Origin: Allomyces macrogynus ATCC 38327 | Taxonomy: Eukaryota; Blastocladiomycota; Blastocladiomycetes; Blastocladiales; Blastocladiaceae | Assembly: GCA_000151295.1 (NCBI GenBank) | Contig: GG745346.1 | Coordinates: 384,601 to 448,600 of the forward strand | Reading direction: 5' to 3' | Length of the DNA: 64,000 nucleotides | Shown: positions 10,945 through 24,358 of the stretch, piece after piece | Position numbering within the stretch: the first letter of the stretch is position 1 | Layout of the letters: each line of letters opens with the position of its first letter | Made by a program: the position numbers and the translations under genes | Notes under the pieces: generated by a model | What the model saw: the letters and a program-made list of their open reading frames with translations, nothing else | Database searches by the model: none | What the model was told of the DNA's origin: nothing

Positions 10945-13029
10945 ATGTCGAAGTGGTCTGCGGCCCTCTTGGACCCTCTGGCTCTTGGACCCCCGAGCTT
11001 TACATCGACTTTCCAACCATTATTCGAGCAGCTGCCGCAATTTCCTTGTTTGACCATTATCTCCATGGAGCCACGCGTTACCGGAATGCCCACCGACGAA
11101 CTGCCCAATGGCCATGTGCCAGCCTTCGAAAAGCCTGCCATTGCACTGTCAGCAGAATTGGATCGTCCACCTTCACCACCAGCGAAAACATCTTACATTG
11201 ACCAGCTTCCATTTGATATTGTCGAAATCTTGTGCCGGGCCGTGCACAATGAGGCAGGCCGTGACACATTGCTCAAGATGGCATTGGCGTCTTCTGCTCT
11301 CTTTGCTCCAGCCATCTTGACGGTGGTGCAGGAAGGATCAAATCGTGATTGGCGCGTGGCAAAGTGTTCCTCTACACTGTCCAAGAACCAGTATCTTTCC
11401 ACTCGGACACTAGCTGTCGGCTCATTTGTCACATTTGTTGCAGAACGGGATTGGCCACCAGCATCGTGGAAGTCGACTTCGACCATCGTTGCCTGGCACT
11501 TGGCACTCCCACTGCGCTCTGCAAAGCGTGAACTTGTTCCACATACGAACCTCTCGAATGGTTCTCGCCAAGTTGCTGGAGCGGTGAGCGTCAAGTGGTC
11601 TCTGGTCCCCATCCCGAATGCCCAGCTCCGCACGTACACGGTTTGTGACACCAATGTTGCACAGCTTGCTCTTCCCCCGCATCTACAGTCGCTGCAGTTC
11701 TTCAACGACAAGACCATCCCAGACGCTCGATGCTGCGAGCTCCCACACACGCTCCAGTCGCTGACTGTCCTCTCATTTGGGCGCTCGCCCATCGATCTCA
11801 CCCTTGTCGCATCCCACATGCCAATGTTGCTTCGCTCGCTCTCGCTCTGTGTGCAAGAGGGCCTCGTCGATAGCATGCTCGCCAAAGTCGTGACTTCCCT
11901 GCCTGCAACGCTTGAAGTGCTCCTTATCGACGTCAATGCCGATGAGGCGATTGGAGAAGAGTATGGGCGCGCCCTTATCGAGCGCATTCCACATCTCCCG
12001 CGCTTGGAGTTCCTTCACATCGTGTGGCCGGTATCTCTCTGGCCCGCTCTCCATGCCGCACTTGTCAAGAAAGTGACAAGCCGCTTTGCTGTGCCGCTCG
12101 ACTATTTGCATTTGACCATGGTGCACCCGCTCACACCCATCCTTACCCCTCTCCCGTCTTCCCTTTGCGTGCCCGAGCGACTGGAGATCGAGCAAGTGGA
12201 CCTGGATTTGCACAACACGCACTTCTATGATCTGGAGGGCGATGACGACAAGTTGGCCAACGTTGTCAATTTCATTATTTGCACCTTACCAGTGGCAACG
12301 CGAACGCTCCATGTCAATTTCCTGACATGGAAGCCGGAATGGCTACACTCCCTCCAGATGCTGATTCCATCGACCTTGCACACGCTCGGCCTTGGCAGTG
12401 AGGTGCGGCTACACCCGCTCACTTTCGCAAATATCGGCTTTCCCTCCACGATCCGGAACTTGCGTCTTGACAAGTGCCTCGACCCGCAGCACATCCGGTC
12501 ATTGAATGTGGACCATATCACGTGGTCGGCCATGTGGAACTCGCTTGTATCGTTTGTTCTGACGGACAGCTGTCTTACTTCGTCGGACCTGGAGAAATGG
12601 CTCCCGCTCTCAGCTTGGCCGCTGCGGCTGCGCCAACTTGTTCTGAGTCGGAACTGGCTCGAGTCGTTGCCACAGCAGCGGCCGCTCCCGGCCAGCCTTG
12701 TCCAGCTCGACTTGTTGGAGAACAAGCTCGAATCGTTGCCGCGCCCGCTCCCGCCAAGACTAGTCAAGCTCAACCTGTGTGACAATGCGCACGCTGCGGC
12801 CAGGGACCATGACCCCTACAAGTGGGCTGCGAACCTGCCGCTATCATTGCGCGTGCTAGAGATCAAGAACTGTCACACAGACGATCGCTTTGTTGATGGG
12901 CTCCTGCATTGGGTGGGACGGCTCACGGAACAGCAGGCACGTCGTGTTCGGATTCGCTTTGGTAGGAACACGATTTCCGCGCACATGTTGGACGAACTCG
13001 GTCGTCGTGTTGGGGAGGTAGAGATGTAA
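10945..13029 (+). CDS. F-box-like, leucine-rich repeat protein (intact family member B)
   Basis: An uninterrupted 694-residue frame. An F-box-like segment at about residues 85-125 reads YIDQLPFDIVEILCRAVH and then LLKMALASSALFAPAIL. The rest is Leu-rich with irregular repeats, clearest near the C-terminus (LRQLVLSRNWLESLP, LVQLDLLENKLESLP, LVKLNLCDNAH, LRVLEIKNCHTDDR), typical of LRR solenoids. It ends FGRNTISAHMLDELGRRVGEVEM. The first ATG is at 10945; a second at 11064 would shorten the variable N-terminus by about 40 residues. Damaged copies lie at 8285-9220 (+) and 39131-40540 (-). If the F-box is functional the protein would be an SCF ubiquitin-ligase adaptor; substrate and role are unknown. 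Base composition is less GC-rich than in neighbouring housekeeping genes. Confidence 0.75.
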   Translation: MSKWSAALLDPLALGPPSFTSTFQPLFEQLPQFPCLTIISMEPRVTGMPTDELPNGHVPAFEKPAIALSAELDRPPSPPAKTSYIDQLPFDIVEILCRAVHNEAGRDTLLKMALASSALFAPAILTVVQEGSNRDWRVAKCSSTLSKNQYLSTRTLAVGSFVTFVAERDWPPASWKSTSTIVAWHLALPLRSAKRELVPHTNLSNGSRQVAGAVSVKWSLVPIPNAQLRTYTVCDTNVAQLALPPHLQSLQFFNDKTIPDARCCELPHTLQSLTVLSFGRSPIDLTLVASHMPMLLRSLSLCVQEGLVDSMLAKVVTSLPATLEVLLIDVNADEAIGEEYGRALIERIPHLPRLEFLHIVWPVSLWPALHAALVKKVTSRFAVPLDYLHLTMVHPLTPILTPLPSSLCVPERLEIEQVDLDLHNTHFYDLEGDDDKLANVVNFIICTLPVATRTLHVNFLTWKPEWLHSLQMLIPSTLHTLGLGSEVRLHPLTFANIGFPSTIRNLRLDKCLDPQHIRSLNVDHITWSAMWNSLVSFVLTDSCLTSSDLEKWLPLSAWPLRLRQLVLSRNWLESLPQQRPLPASLVQLDLLENKLESLPRPLPPRLVKLNLCDNAHAAARDHDPYKWAANLPLSLRVLEIKNCHTDDRFVDGLLHWVGRLTEQQARRVRIRFGRNTISAHMLDELGRRVGEVEM

Positions 13030-13525
13030 TCAGCAGTCATTGTAGCGGATGCGCTCCGTGAGAGCGTCATAGTTTCTGTTGATGATTGTGGAGCTTAGAG
13101 CATGAATGCTGTTCTGTCGATAATATTCTCTGGTGCCTGTTCAAAGTGCTTGATGGGGCTGAGCTGAACGCTCATGTCACTTCTTCCCCACCCTTTTCGG
13201 TCATCACCCGGCTTGCTCAAATAACCCTTGCTGGTCGCGATCGCAGGTCCCATAAGTCTCAGCAGGAAGAGGAGGAAGAATGGCGCCAGCGCAAACCCAA
13301 TAACGCACTTCTCATACTCGTCGCATCCTCACAGTCCAGTCTCTCTTGTTGGCATACTTCACACCGCGTCACAACAATCTTGCGACCGCTTCTGCTGCCC
13401 TCGACCCGTGTACGCTGCTGCAACGACCAGTGATCATTTGTGCACCGCCTTTGTCCGAGCATGCTGGGGTTCCATCCACCCAGCGGCGCACCCGCACACG
13501 CTCGACGACCGCGACCAGATCGATC

Positions 13526-15225
13526 CACGCGCAGATTGAGCGGCTCCTGCCGAATGTCCTCAAATAGATTTTCCAGTATGTGGGCTGCAACCGCAATTAC
13601 ATGCAATGCGATGCGTTGGTGGAATTTGTGCACGCCAGCTTGCCATTCTTTGCCCCGGCTATTTTACTGCCGTCTGCTAATGGGCTGCGTTCTACTTTTC
13701 GAATGACGAGGAACCTGATGGCAACCGTACTGTGCCGCTCAACGTATGCAATGGAGCGATTCAACTTGCACTTCCTGCGCGCGATCATGACCGCGAGCGC
13801 CTTCTTCTGCCTCTGCAAGCCCATGTCGGCTCGGGTTAGCTCGAAAACGCTACTCAAGCAGCGATTACGCAGTTCTCGAATCGCTGGTCGTTTGTCGTGA
13901 TCCTAGCGTCAGGTCCTTCTGGTGTGGGCCTGAGCGATGGCTTTACCAGTGATCGTGACTCGTTGGTGCTGACGCGCACTTCGTGCCCGTCCTCGTCGCA
14001 TTCGTCGCTGATGACGCGTTCCTTGGCTGCCACCGAGTACCTCGAGTTGGTTGCCATGGTCGAAAATGATGACGGAGAGTTCGTTCAGTCGGTGAACTCC
14101 TGTTGGCATTTGCCAAGCACTTTGATGGAACTGATAATCACGCGCCAGAACCTCGGATTGCGCCTCCCTGACGTTCATTATGTGGACGATATTGCCGGAG
14201 CTCTGGCCCCTTTGCCGCATTTGACGGTCTTTGAGCACGAATTCTTGCAACTCGCTGATTTGCTGCGTGTTCTTTGTATCGCGTGGTGGTGGTCAAGTTG
14301 CACCAATGCGTTTGCTCACGCTTCATCTCTTTCCGCCCCGGAGCAAGAAAGATTTGGTGCGCAACGGCGACAGCAAATGGCTCATGACATTGGGAAAGTG
14401 TGGGAGACTGACTGCCTGACCAGCGCTCGTGCTCTTGCTGTGGAGGAACTTGACATTCGATTGGCGCGCCCCATTCTTAGGGCGTGGGTTGGCGATGAGG
14501 TCTGCTCCATGCTTTCCGTGCTCTACTTTATGCTCGTTCCGTCACGCTTGCTCGATGTTTCGCTCGTCATGTGGCGTGCTCGTTTCTTGCAGCTGCTGAT
14601 GCATCGCATCTCGTCATCCAAGACGCTGTCTGCCCTCAGCCTTCATACGGACGCTGATGATTGGAACACCGAGTATGACGCGCATGAAGGGGCGGCCCTC
14701 GACCCGGAGTGCGTCTACTTCACAACCATAACCGACTCCATCGACATGACCGGGTACAGCCAAGGATTTGTCCACACGGGCGAAAGCGATTGCGACGACG
14801 AGGACGATGACGAGGATTTCGCTGACGATACTAGCTTGGCCTTAGTCGTGGGGTGGTCGTTCCCAGAGGCCCTGGCGCATCTGGACCTTTCAATGTGCGA
14901 CTTGTCCCTTGAAGATGTGCAGGTTCTCGTGCGGCGGTGGCCACTGCACCTTCATTGGTTGAGTCTTGCCGGCTCTCAGCTCGTGACAGTTCCCACACCG
15001 CTCCCGCCAACGTTGCGCACGCTCATTGTCGCGTTCAACCAGATTGATTTTGCTGGCCACCCGGAAGTGTGGATCAACGTTCTCCTGCCGACGCTTCGCT
15101 CCATAAATGTCACTGGATGTCGTTTGAAGGCGTCGACCATGAGTCTGCTCAAGCGCGCGGCAGAGTGGGCTGGCGTGATGCCGAATGGCAAGCCGAAGCT
15201 TTGCGTGATTGATGACGAGGAATGA
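13526..15225 (+). pseudogene. F-box-like/LRR family pseudogene C
   Basis: The F-box-like start IHAQIERLLPNVLK is followed by an in-frame TAG (13565-13567) and then IFQYVGCNRNYMQCDALVEFVHASLPFFAPAI in the same frame. Around 13740-13840 the family block IQLALPARDHDRERLLLP lies in a different frame and ends in another stop. From 13897 a 442-codon open frame carries the LRR part, with an Asp/Glu-rich insert (CDDEDDDEDFADD), LAHLDLSMCDLSLEDVQVL, LHWLSLAGSQLVTVP and LRSINVTGCRLKASTMSL. It ends PNGKPKLCVIDDEE, resembling the C-terminus of the intact gene at 45095-46840. At least one stop and one frameshift separate the N-terminal and C-terminal halves. A re-initiated shorter protein from the 3' half cannot be excluded. 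Confidence 0.75.
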
Positions 15226-15687
15226 TGTTGCCCAAGGCGGCCTGGTCGGGGGGATGTGAAGTGGAGAGTGCAATGAAGGGCGCGGCGGGCAGTTTGGCAA
15301 GTCTCCCTGGCAAAGCGTATATTGTGGTTTGCGATCCTTCTCATGGCTTGGCGTGGCCCATGGAAGACGGCCAAATGGAGCGCCGTGAGAGACACTGCAG
15401 ATGCCAATGCTTTTCTGGGCAATGTATACATGAGCGAAAACAAAAGAAAAGTTGCAACGTTTTGTCATCAATGTCATCTTTTGTCACTGTCTGTTGCTTC
15501 ACAATGCCCAGGAGAATCCACGACTACCCGCAAATATCATCAACCGTGGATCATTCCACGTCGGGAGAACTCAAAACATTGGCCTTATGTGGGAATCGAG
15601 GGAGGACGGCAGACGGTGAGCGGTTGATCCAATTGGCATTCGCGTCACGCTATGGTGTACTGTACCGCACACGCTAGAGGGCCATCA

Positions 15688-16795
15688 GCCTGATGACCAG
15701 TCTCTGACCGTCCTGTTCAACAGGCTGCCCGAGACTCTCAAATCGCATCGCGTATCGTGGTGGGCGAGCTCGGGCATGAACCAGGTGCCTGAAGTCGGTC
15801 ACGAAAATGCCATGGCGCTAATTGAGCGTCCACGATCTCTTCCGCGTCTGACCGTCCTGGAGCACCATGAATGGCACGTGTGTCAAATCAATGCGCTCGT
15901 AGAGGCGCTGCGCGATTGCGAGTACGCTCACGGCGCGCTGCCACTCGGCGTTTGCTTCTCACACTTTTTCAGCCAGAAAATCTTGAGCAAGCGGCTGCGG
16001 AATTGAGCCATGGCCCATCAGTGGAAATTGATTCCGTGGAGCTCCGAATGAGCGATTGGAGGGCACTCGTCGACGATTTGGACGATTGCTTTGAGGCTGT
16101 TTTTTTGTGCCATGCCAGGGTCGACACGCACGCTCGCCATCTCTCTGCCCGTGTGGAATGACTGCTGTGCCGATGCACTTGGCCACGTATTGCACGACGA
16201 CTGCAAGACTTGACCATGCTCTCGACTGGCCGATTCACCAAGACGCCGGAAGAGTTTCCATTCCATTCCATTCCATTCCATGAAGCTCCCCAGCACGCTG
16301 CGCCCGTTTACAGCGCCAGGGCTGATTCCAACCGACGGCCACGATATCCGCTCGCTGTGTCCGCGGCGATTGCCCAAAACACTCGGGACAATCGACTTTT
16401 CCTGCCACTCGCTCACGACTCGCGGCATGGCTGATCTGTTCCCAGAGCCATGGCCGCCCAAGCTCCGCGTGTTGAATCTCGGCAACAACTTCACGAGGCA
16501 GCTCCCGCGTCAGCTGACGTCGACGTTGGTTGAGCTGAACCTTCCCGGGTGCGAAATGGTTCGTGGCGATGCAGGGCGTGGCAAGTGGGTGGCGCGGCTA
16601 CCCCTGTCGCTGCGCATCCTCAACTTGCGCGCGACGTGGCTCGACGACCGTGTTGCCCAGGGGCTCGTCACATGCCAAGCAGTTGTGGGAGCGGGACGCG
16701 CGCCGCGTGCGCATTTGTGCGGCCAAGTGCAAGCTTTCTGAAGCGGCTACGGGAGAGTTACGCAAGTGTGTTGGCACCCTGGACATGAGAGTGTA
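15688..16795 (+). pseudogene. Remnants of a further F-box-like/LRR copy (D)
   Basis: Only blocks of the LRR part remain, in several frames. One is LTVLFNRLPETLKS...LIERPRSLPRLTVLEHHEWHVCQ (15690-15890), matching the middle of the 45095-46840 protein. Another is LPKTLGTIDFSCHSLTTRGM...PPKLRVLNLGNNFTRQLP...LVELNLPGCEMV...LSLRILNLRATWLDDRV (16360-16670), classic LRR units. Frames are broken between and after these blocks, and no F-box-like start is present. Confidence 0.65.
16257..16281 (+). repeat. Short TTCCA pentamer repeat
   Basis: Five near-perfect TTCCA units inside pseudogene D. Slippage here may have contributed to the frame breakage. Confidence 0.8.
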
Positions 16796-17643
16796 GTCAT
16801 GATTGGTTCATTGTTGTTTGATGTTGCAGATTGAAGCTCTTTGGGTGCGCAGTCGAGGCGGCTCTCGCCCAATCATGTGTGACCTGGCGGTAGGTTGATG
16901 ATGTGCTTCCCATACTCGCCAACTCTCGGTTTGAAATCATCCCCACGTCCAATGTCCGCGCCCCACGCTTTTCGGCCGCTGACTCTGCTGGCAGGCCGGT
17001 TGTTGCATCTCGTTCAGGTGTGGGGGCGACAATGTTTGGATGCCTCGATCCTTCCACGCCTGTCGCCTGCTCGGCCAAGTCGGCCCTGGGTCCTCGAGCC
17101 GCTGGAAAATGGCATGTACGAGCTGAAGTCGGGCATCGGACCAAGTCGGCAGCCAGAGACGACCATGGACCCGGAATCCGCGGCGCAGGTTCTGGTTCTG
17201 CTCATGAAGCAGCCCAATCAAGTCGCGTTCATGCTGGCGGGGCCCGTCATTTCACTTAATCAGTTTGTCGATGGAGCGCTCGCCACTTCGCCGCGGTTCT
17301 TGACAGGTAACATTGTCGGAGAAATGGAGTGCACAAGTCAGTGCTATTTCTGGTCGTGCTTTAATTTGATTCCGGTCGAGTAACAAGCATCGCATCTTTG
17401 TTGGAACCAGCTTGCTTTCTTTTTCGATTGGTCGATAGTCATTGCATTCTCATCGTGTGCCGTGGTGTGCAATGCAGCTGCAGCTGCGGTTGCTGTCGAA
17501 TCAGTTTCCAAGTCAAGCAATCGAAATGCAAGGTAGATTCCATTCATTTACAAGGCGGCTTCGCAATTTTCCAATGCACAACGGAGCAATAAGTGTCGGC
17601 CGTGGCGGTGGAGCCGTCCGATCCGAACAGCACCCAGCTGCAC
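16796..17643. other. Unassigned region downstream of pseudogene D
   Basis: About 850 bases with no convincing gene. A plus-strand frame (16895-17383) contains DPESAAQVLVLLMKQPNQ and LAGPVISLNQFV, faintly like part of a nucleoside hydrolase, the family encoded next door on the other strand. The match is too weak to call. Confidence 0.4.
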
Positions 17644-19047
17644 CTAGTCCTGCTTCTCGAAGATGCGGTTCATTTCCTGCACGAGCAAGTCAAGGTTCAT
17701 GTTCGTGATGATCTCGACGTTGGCCGGGTACTTTTGCTTCGTCACGTCGACAAACGGATACCATTCAAGACACAGCATCCCGCGCGAATGCCGCCCGGCG
17801 AGCTCAATCTCGGCATGGCACGTAAAAGAGCGCGTCACGGCCTCTGGGATCGTCACCGGGAACGTGGCCGCCGTGTCGCACAGCAGCATGTACGCCTGGC
17901 CGCCCGCCCGGACCTGCGGCGCGTATATGTCGTGCCGCGGCGGCGCCGCAAGCTGCGCGATCATGTCCGAAGGCCCGGCCGACACGGTCGATTGGGCGCG
18001 GTAGAGCTTGGAGAGCGTCGAGGTGATGCGCTGCAGGAACTTGGCCCACACGTTGGTCTGGGCGTGAGCAATGATCGCGTCGAGCTGGGTCCACTCGAAG
18101 GCCGTCTCCATGGTCAGTTCCCACGGCGACAGGACGAGCTTCTGGTGGTCGGCCGTCGAGTGCTTGGTGGAGGACGTGAAGACAACATGGGCCGCTTCAG
18201 GATCGCACTGTCGAGGGTAAATGTACAGTTTGAAGTCAGCGTCCGCGTCGAGCTCTTGGGAATGGGGTTCGTGAGCAAGTGTTGACGACGTACGTAGAAG
18301 TTGAACTCGGCTATGGAAAGATCCGAGTCACCACAATGACGACGTCAGCGCGCGCCGCAAATTGCGGTGGAAAAAAGAACTGTACGTACCAGTCCGGTTC
18401 GCGTTCCCCTTGCCCAAAATCGTGCCGCCCATGATAAACACTTGGTCGACGTACGTCAGGAACTGCGGGTCGAGCCGAATCGCCATGGCCACATTCGTCA
18501 GCGGCCCGAGCGCGATCAGCGTGATCCCCGGGTTGGCCTTGGCGAGCCGCACGAGCGCCGACGCGGCGTGCTCGTCCATGACCTGAACCTGCGCAATCTC
18601 GTCGGCGAGCTCGGCCTCGTACAGATGCCGGCACCCGCCAAACCCGTCCGAGCCCATGCCGTCCCACAGTTCCTTGAAGTAGTCCTCTTGCTGGATCAGC
18701 GGGCCGGCGGCGCCCGGGTAGATGGGGATGTGGCCGTAGCGTTCGCGGTCAATCGCGAGCAGAGTGCGAACATTGGCGGTGCATTGTGCGAGCGCGGCGT
18801 TGCCGTCGACGGTCGTAATGGCCTGTTTAGAAACGAAGAACGTGAGCTTGTGGGGTTCAAGCGACGAAAATTATCACCGGCACCGGCACCGGCAGCGGGT
18901 CGTAATTACCTGGAGGTCGCAGTTGTCGGACCGCAGAATGGACAGGATAGCGACGGCATCGTCGACACCTGCGTCGGTGTCGATGATGACTTTACGCTTG
19001 GTGCCGGAGCTAGCAGCGTGCGGTGCGCCGTTGGGGGTGTCGGACAT
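17644..19047 (-). CDS. Inosine-uridine preferring nucleoside hydrolase
   Basis: Exons on the minus strand are 18910-19047, 18390-18822, 18294-18310 (17 nt) and 17644-18207, giving 383 residues. Donors are GTAATT, GTACGT and GTACGT. The N-terminal KVIIDTDAGVDDA is the Asp-rich Ca2+/ribose site, with Ala in place of the usual Pro. ITTVDGN, LIALGPLTNVA, QVFIMGGT, AEFNFYCDPEAAHVVF and a late His-Asp (PRHD) follow in family order. The microexon supplies the AEFNFY part of the AEFN...DPEAA active-site strand, so it is essential. The enzyme cleaves the N-glycosidic bond of ribonucleosides for purine/pyrimidine salvage, probably in the cytosol. It is divergent from DIM1, separated by about 800 bp. 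Confidence 0.93.
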
Positions 19048-21003
<1,956 letters not shown>

Positions 21004-21412
21004 ACCCGACCCTCGTTTCGCTGTTCTTTTTTTCTTTGTCGTTTGGATGTGAATACCGCTTGCCCCTGTATTTATTCTTATTGTCCCTGCGCTGCCCGAA
21101 CGCAAACACGATGCGAGCATCAATGGTGATTATTGATTTGACCATTCTGTCCCATTTCTCCGTTCCGGTCCCGTTGATGTTCCGGCAAACTCGACCAGAA
21201 ACAATAGCGGACTGTGTGGCGCATCTGCTCGCGCACGCACACAGACCCATTGACCCCGCCCGGAGGGCAATCTGGTCAGGGTCCGGCGTCGCGAGGGTGT
21301 GAAAGAAATCAGGAAACACGACGAAAGACGAAACGAAACGAAACTGAGCTAGCCCGAAAGCGTGAAACTCGATATAACAGTCACTTTCTCCAAACGCGGT
21401 ACGACCGACCTC
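21004..21412. other. Intergenic region between convergent DIM1 and REX1
   Basis: About 410 bases containing the facing 3' UTRs of DIM1 and REX1. No gene seen. Confidence 0.6.
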
Positions 21413-24358
21413 TCAGTCCTTGATCGCGACCAACGCGCACCCGACTTTGGCCGCCGCGACGATCCGCACGAGCGCCGCCTGCTGCTCGTCGGTCCACGCA
21501 CCGGCCTGCTTGCCGCGCACGCGTTCCTGCTGCACTTGGCCGACCGGCGCCGTGTCGTTGTTCGCCGAGAACACGGCAATCACACTTCCGGAGGGCATCG
21601 CGTCCCAGATCGCGCGAACGCGGTCGGCGACACGCTGCGTCGCTGCGCCAATGTCGAGCGCCGACGGCGTCGTTGGGCGCACGGGCGAGGCTGGCGGCGG
21701 GAACGCAGATGAAGTCGCGGGAGTCACGGGGCGCGCGGGACGCGGCGGGAGACCCGGCGGTGCGCGGATCGTAACAACCTTCTTGGGCGGCGACGAGGGG
21801 AAACCCGTCGGCGGCGAGGTCGAGATGGGTGCTGCCGGTGGTGGCAGCGGCGGGGAGAGGGTGATTGCGGGCGGCGACGACGGAGAGGTCGAGAACCCGG
21901 TGAATGCGTCCGCGGCGTCGTCAAACTCGAATTGCAGCGGGCCCTCCTCCTCAACGGCGACCGGTGGCGGAGGAGGCGGCGAGACGGGGGCCGCGACTGG
22001 CACGGGCTCCGGTGAAATGGCCGGCCGCGGCGACGGGGGCAAGGCGCTCATGGCGGGCAAAAAGCTCGAGTAATACCGCTCGATATCGCGCAACCGCGCA
22101 AACAAAAAGTCGGTCGACCCCTCCTGCAACGCGTGCTGCACGTTGGTCACGACCTGGTCGTCGGTGTGTGCGACCAAGTGCACGTCGGCGGTCATGCCTT
22201 CGCGCATGCACATGCGGTGCGTATCGACCCAGGCCGACCGCCGCGGCCGCGTGCTCAACCGCAATCTCTGCATGAGTGGTTCCGAATCGGGCTGCGGCTG
22301 CCCGTACTCGGGTCCGCGCGCGAGTTTCAGCTTGACCAGGTCCATGCAGGCGAGGGCGTCCTCGATACTGTCATGGCCCATCTGGTCCGGGTTCGCCTGG
22401 ATCTGCCGCTTCAAGAACGAGTCGGCGAGCTTGCTCAGCTTGGGCTTGTTGTAGGCGCCCGCTGGGTTCGAGTAGCAGACGGCCGTGTCGATAATGAACG
22501 GGTGCGTCAGGCGCAGCGCGTTGAGGTCGTTTTCGAGACTGAAGAATGGAAGTACGTGAGCAAGCAGCACAAAGTCAAGGGCGAAAGGACGAAAAACTCA
22601 CGCACCTGTGCCCGACCAAAATCGTCTGACTGTCAATCAGCTCGAGCAGCCGCGCCTGCACGTCCTCGACGCGCGTCTTGACGTCGAGCATGTGCTTGGC
22701 CGTGATGCCCGAGTACCGCGTATTGTAGTCGAGAATCGGGTCGTCGGGCAGCACAAACTCGTCCATGACGGCCGTGCCGGACTCGTCCACGAGCGAAATG
22801 CGCGTCAGCTCGAGCCCGTGCTGCGTGTAACACATTTCGCAATCCATGGCCAGCAGCTTGCGCGCAGTCTGGTCCGGAACTGTGCCGGGTAAGACCGACG
22901 TCGCGACCCACCGCGGCGGGAGCGGGTCGTTGGGCAATCGGTGCACCGGGTGCAGCGGGTACTGGTGCGCAACGAGGTCGTCGCGCGTCAGGAGCAGGTT
23001 GGTCACGGGGAACCCGCCGGACTTCGCGATACTGTCGATGGCTGTCGTGGTTCACCGTAATCGAGTCAGCTAAAGCGATCAAATCGTGGCAAATGGGAGA
23101 GCAAGGTACACACTCGCCTGCTTGCGCTTCTGCCGCATTTTCCGCTCCTGCGCCGTGAACGGGACCATGATCAGCGATGCCAGCGGCGACGTGAGCCGGT
23201 TCCGGTCGCCCGGGCCCTTGACGGGCAAAATGTACGGGAAGATGTCGCTCAGCGCCGCGGCTGCTGGTTCCAGCTGATCGGGTGCCGGGTGCTGTACATG
23301 GCTCATGGACGACGGCGACGCGGGCAAGAGCAGGCCCGAGACGTCGGCACAAATCTGGAACGGACACGCCGCGGCCGGGTCGGTGCGTTCAATGTTCTTG
23401 ACGAGCAGCGTCGGGTCGAGCCCAGGCACGTTGACGGCAACGACTTTGGATATGTACGCGCGGTTCTTGTGAGAGAGTCGCGTCAGCGTTTTGAACTACG
23501 CCACTGAGACGCGGGAGCAAAGGAAATGCGTGCCTGAACCATAGCATAGCGCGGATTGGTCCCGTCTTCGTGAAGACACCACAAAACTAAGAAATTGCAA
23601 GCATGTCAGCATGCATCGTGCACGAAGCGGCACAAGACCGAGCAACCGCGGAAAAGACGTACTCAGGTCACGAATGTCGCCAACGCTCAGCGGCTTTTTC
23701 AACTCCGGCAAATTATACTTGATTGATGGCTAGACGCGAAACGCCTTGGTGAGCAAAGCCATCCAGCCAATCTGCACAGCCAAGCAAGGAGCACGCACCC
23801 GCGTCGCCGGCACTTGCTTCAGCGTAATGAACGGGCTCGGGCTCGGCACCGGCTTGGTCAACGTCGCCGTTGCCACCGGCGCATGCGTCGCAGACTCGGT
23901 TGGCGGCGTGAAGGCGGCCCAGAGCGCGACCGGGTTGGGCGCGGAGGTTGACACGGGTGACGAACCGGGCGTCGGCGACTTGGCGCGACGCGGCGAGCGT
24001 CGACGGCGGTGCTGCTTTTGCGATTGGTCGCGCTCCGGGGTTGCGGGAGCGCTCGCAATGGCCAGAGTCGAGAGGTCTGGGCTGCGCACGGCGGTCGGCA
24101 GCGACGCCGACGTCAGGAGCGGCGGTGGGATCGGAATGGGCGCGCTCGGCACCACGGCGGTTGAGGCGACGGCGCGCAGTGGGGAAGTCGCATCTGGTAG
24201 GCCAAACGCGAGTGAGAAATGGGCAAGACCATCTTGACGACCATGAGCACCCAAATACCTTGCTTTTTCTTGCCGGAGCGGCTCTTTTCGCCCTCGGCGT
24301 GTAGCGAGTCGGAACGGACGCGCTTACGAGCCGCCTTCTTTCTGTTATTGGCGGCCAT
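21413..24358 (-). CDS. REX1: Rex1-type DEDDh 3'-5' RNA exonuclease
   Basis: Seven exons on the minus strand: 24259-24358, 23799-24193, 23663-23717, 23534-23586, 23114-23465, 22606-23041 and 21413-22538, giving 838 residues. Donors are GTATTT, GTGCGT, GTACGT, GCACGC (a GC-AG intron), GTGTGT and GTGCGT. The start MAANNRKKAARKRVR is a basic nucleolar-type tail. Conserved NRAYISKVVAVNVPGLDP is typical of Rex1/REXO1. The exonuclease core has Asp385/Glu387 (AMDCEMCYT), GHSLENDLNALRL, DTAVCYSNP and MGHDSIEDALACMDLV, so all DEDDh acidic residues and the His are present. The C-terminal ~250 residues are Pro-rich and of low complexity. Family role: trimming of 5S and 25S rRNA, tRNA and other RNA 3' ends. 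Confidence 0.93.

Noticed and set aside
16895..17383. Possible nucleoside hydrolase fragment
   Set aside because: A weak resemblance (ESAAQVLV, LAGPVISLN) to one helix and strand of the family; no Asp-rich motif or other block supports it.
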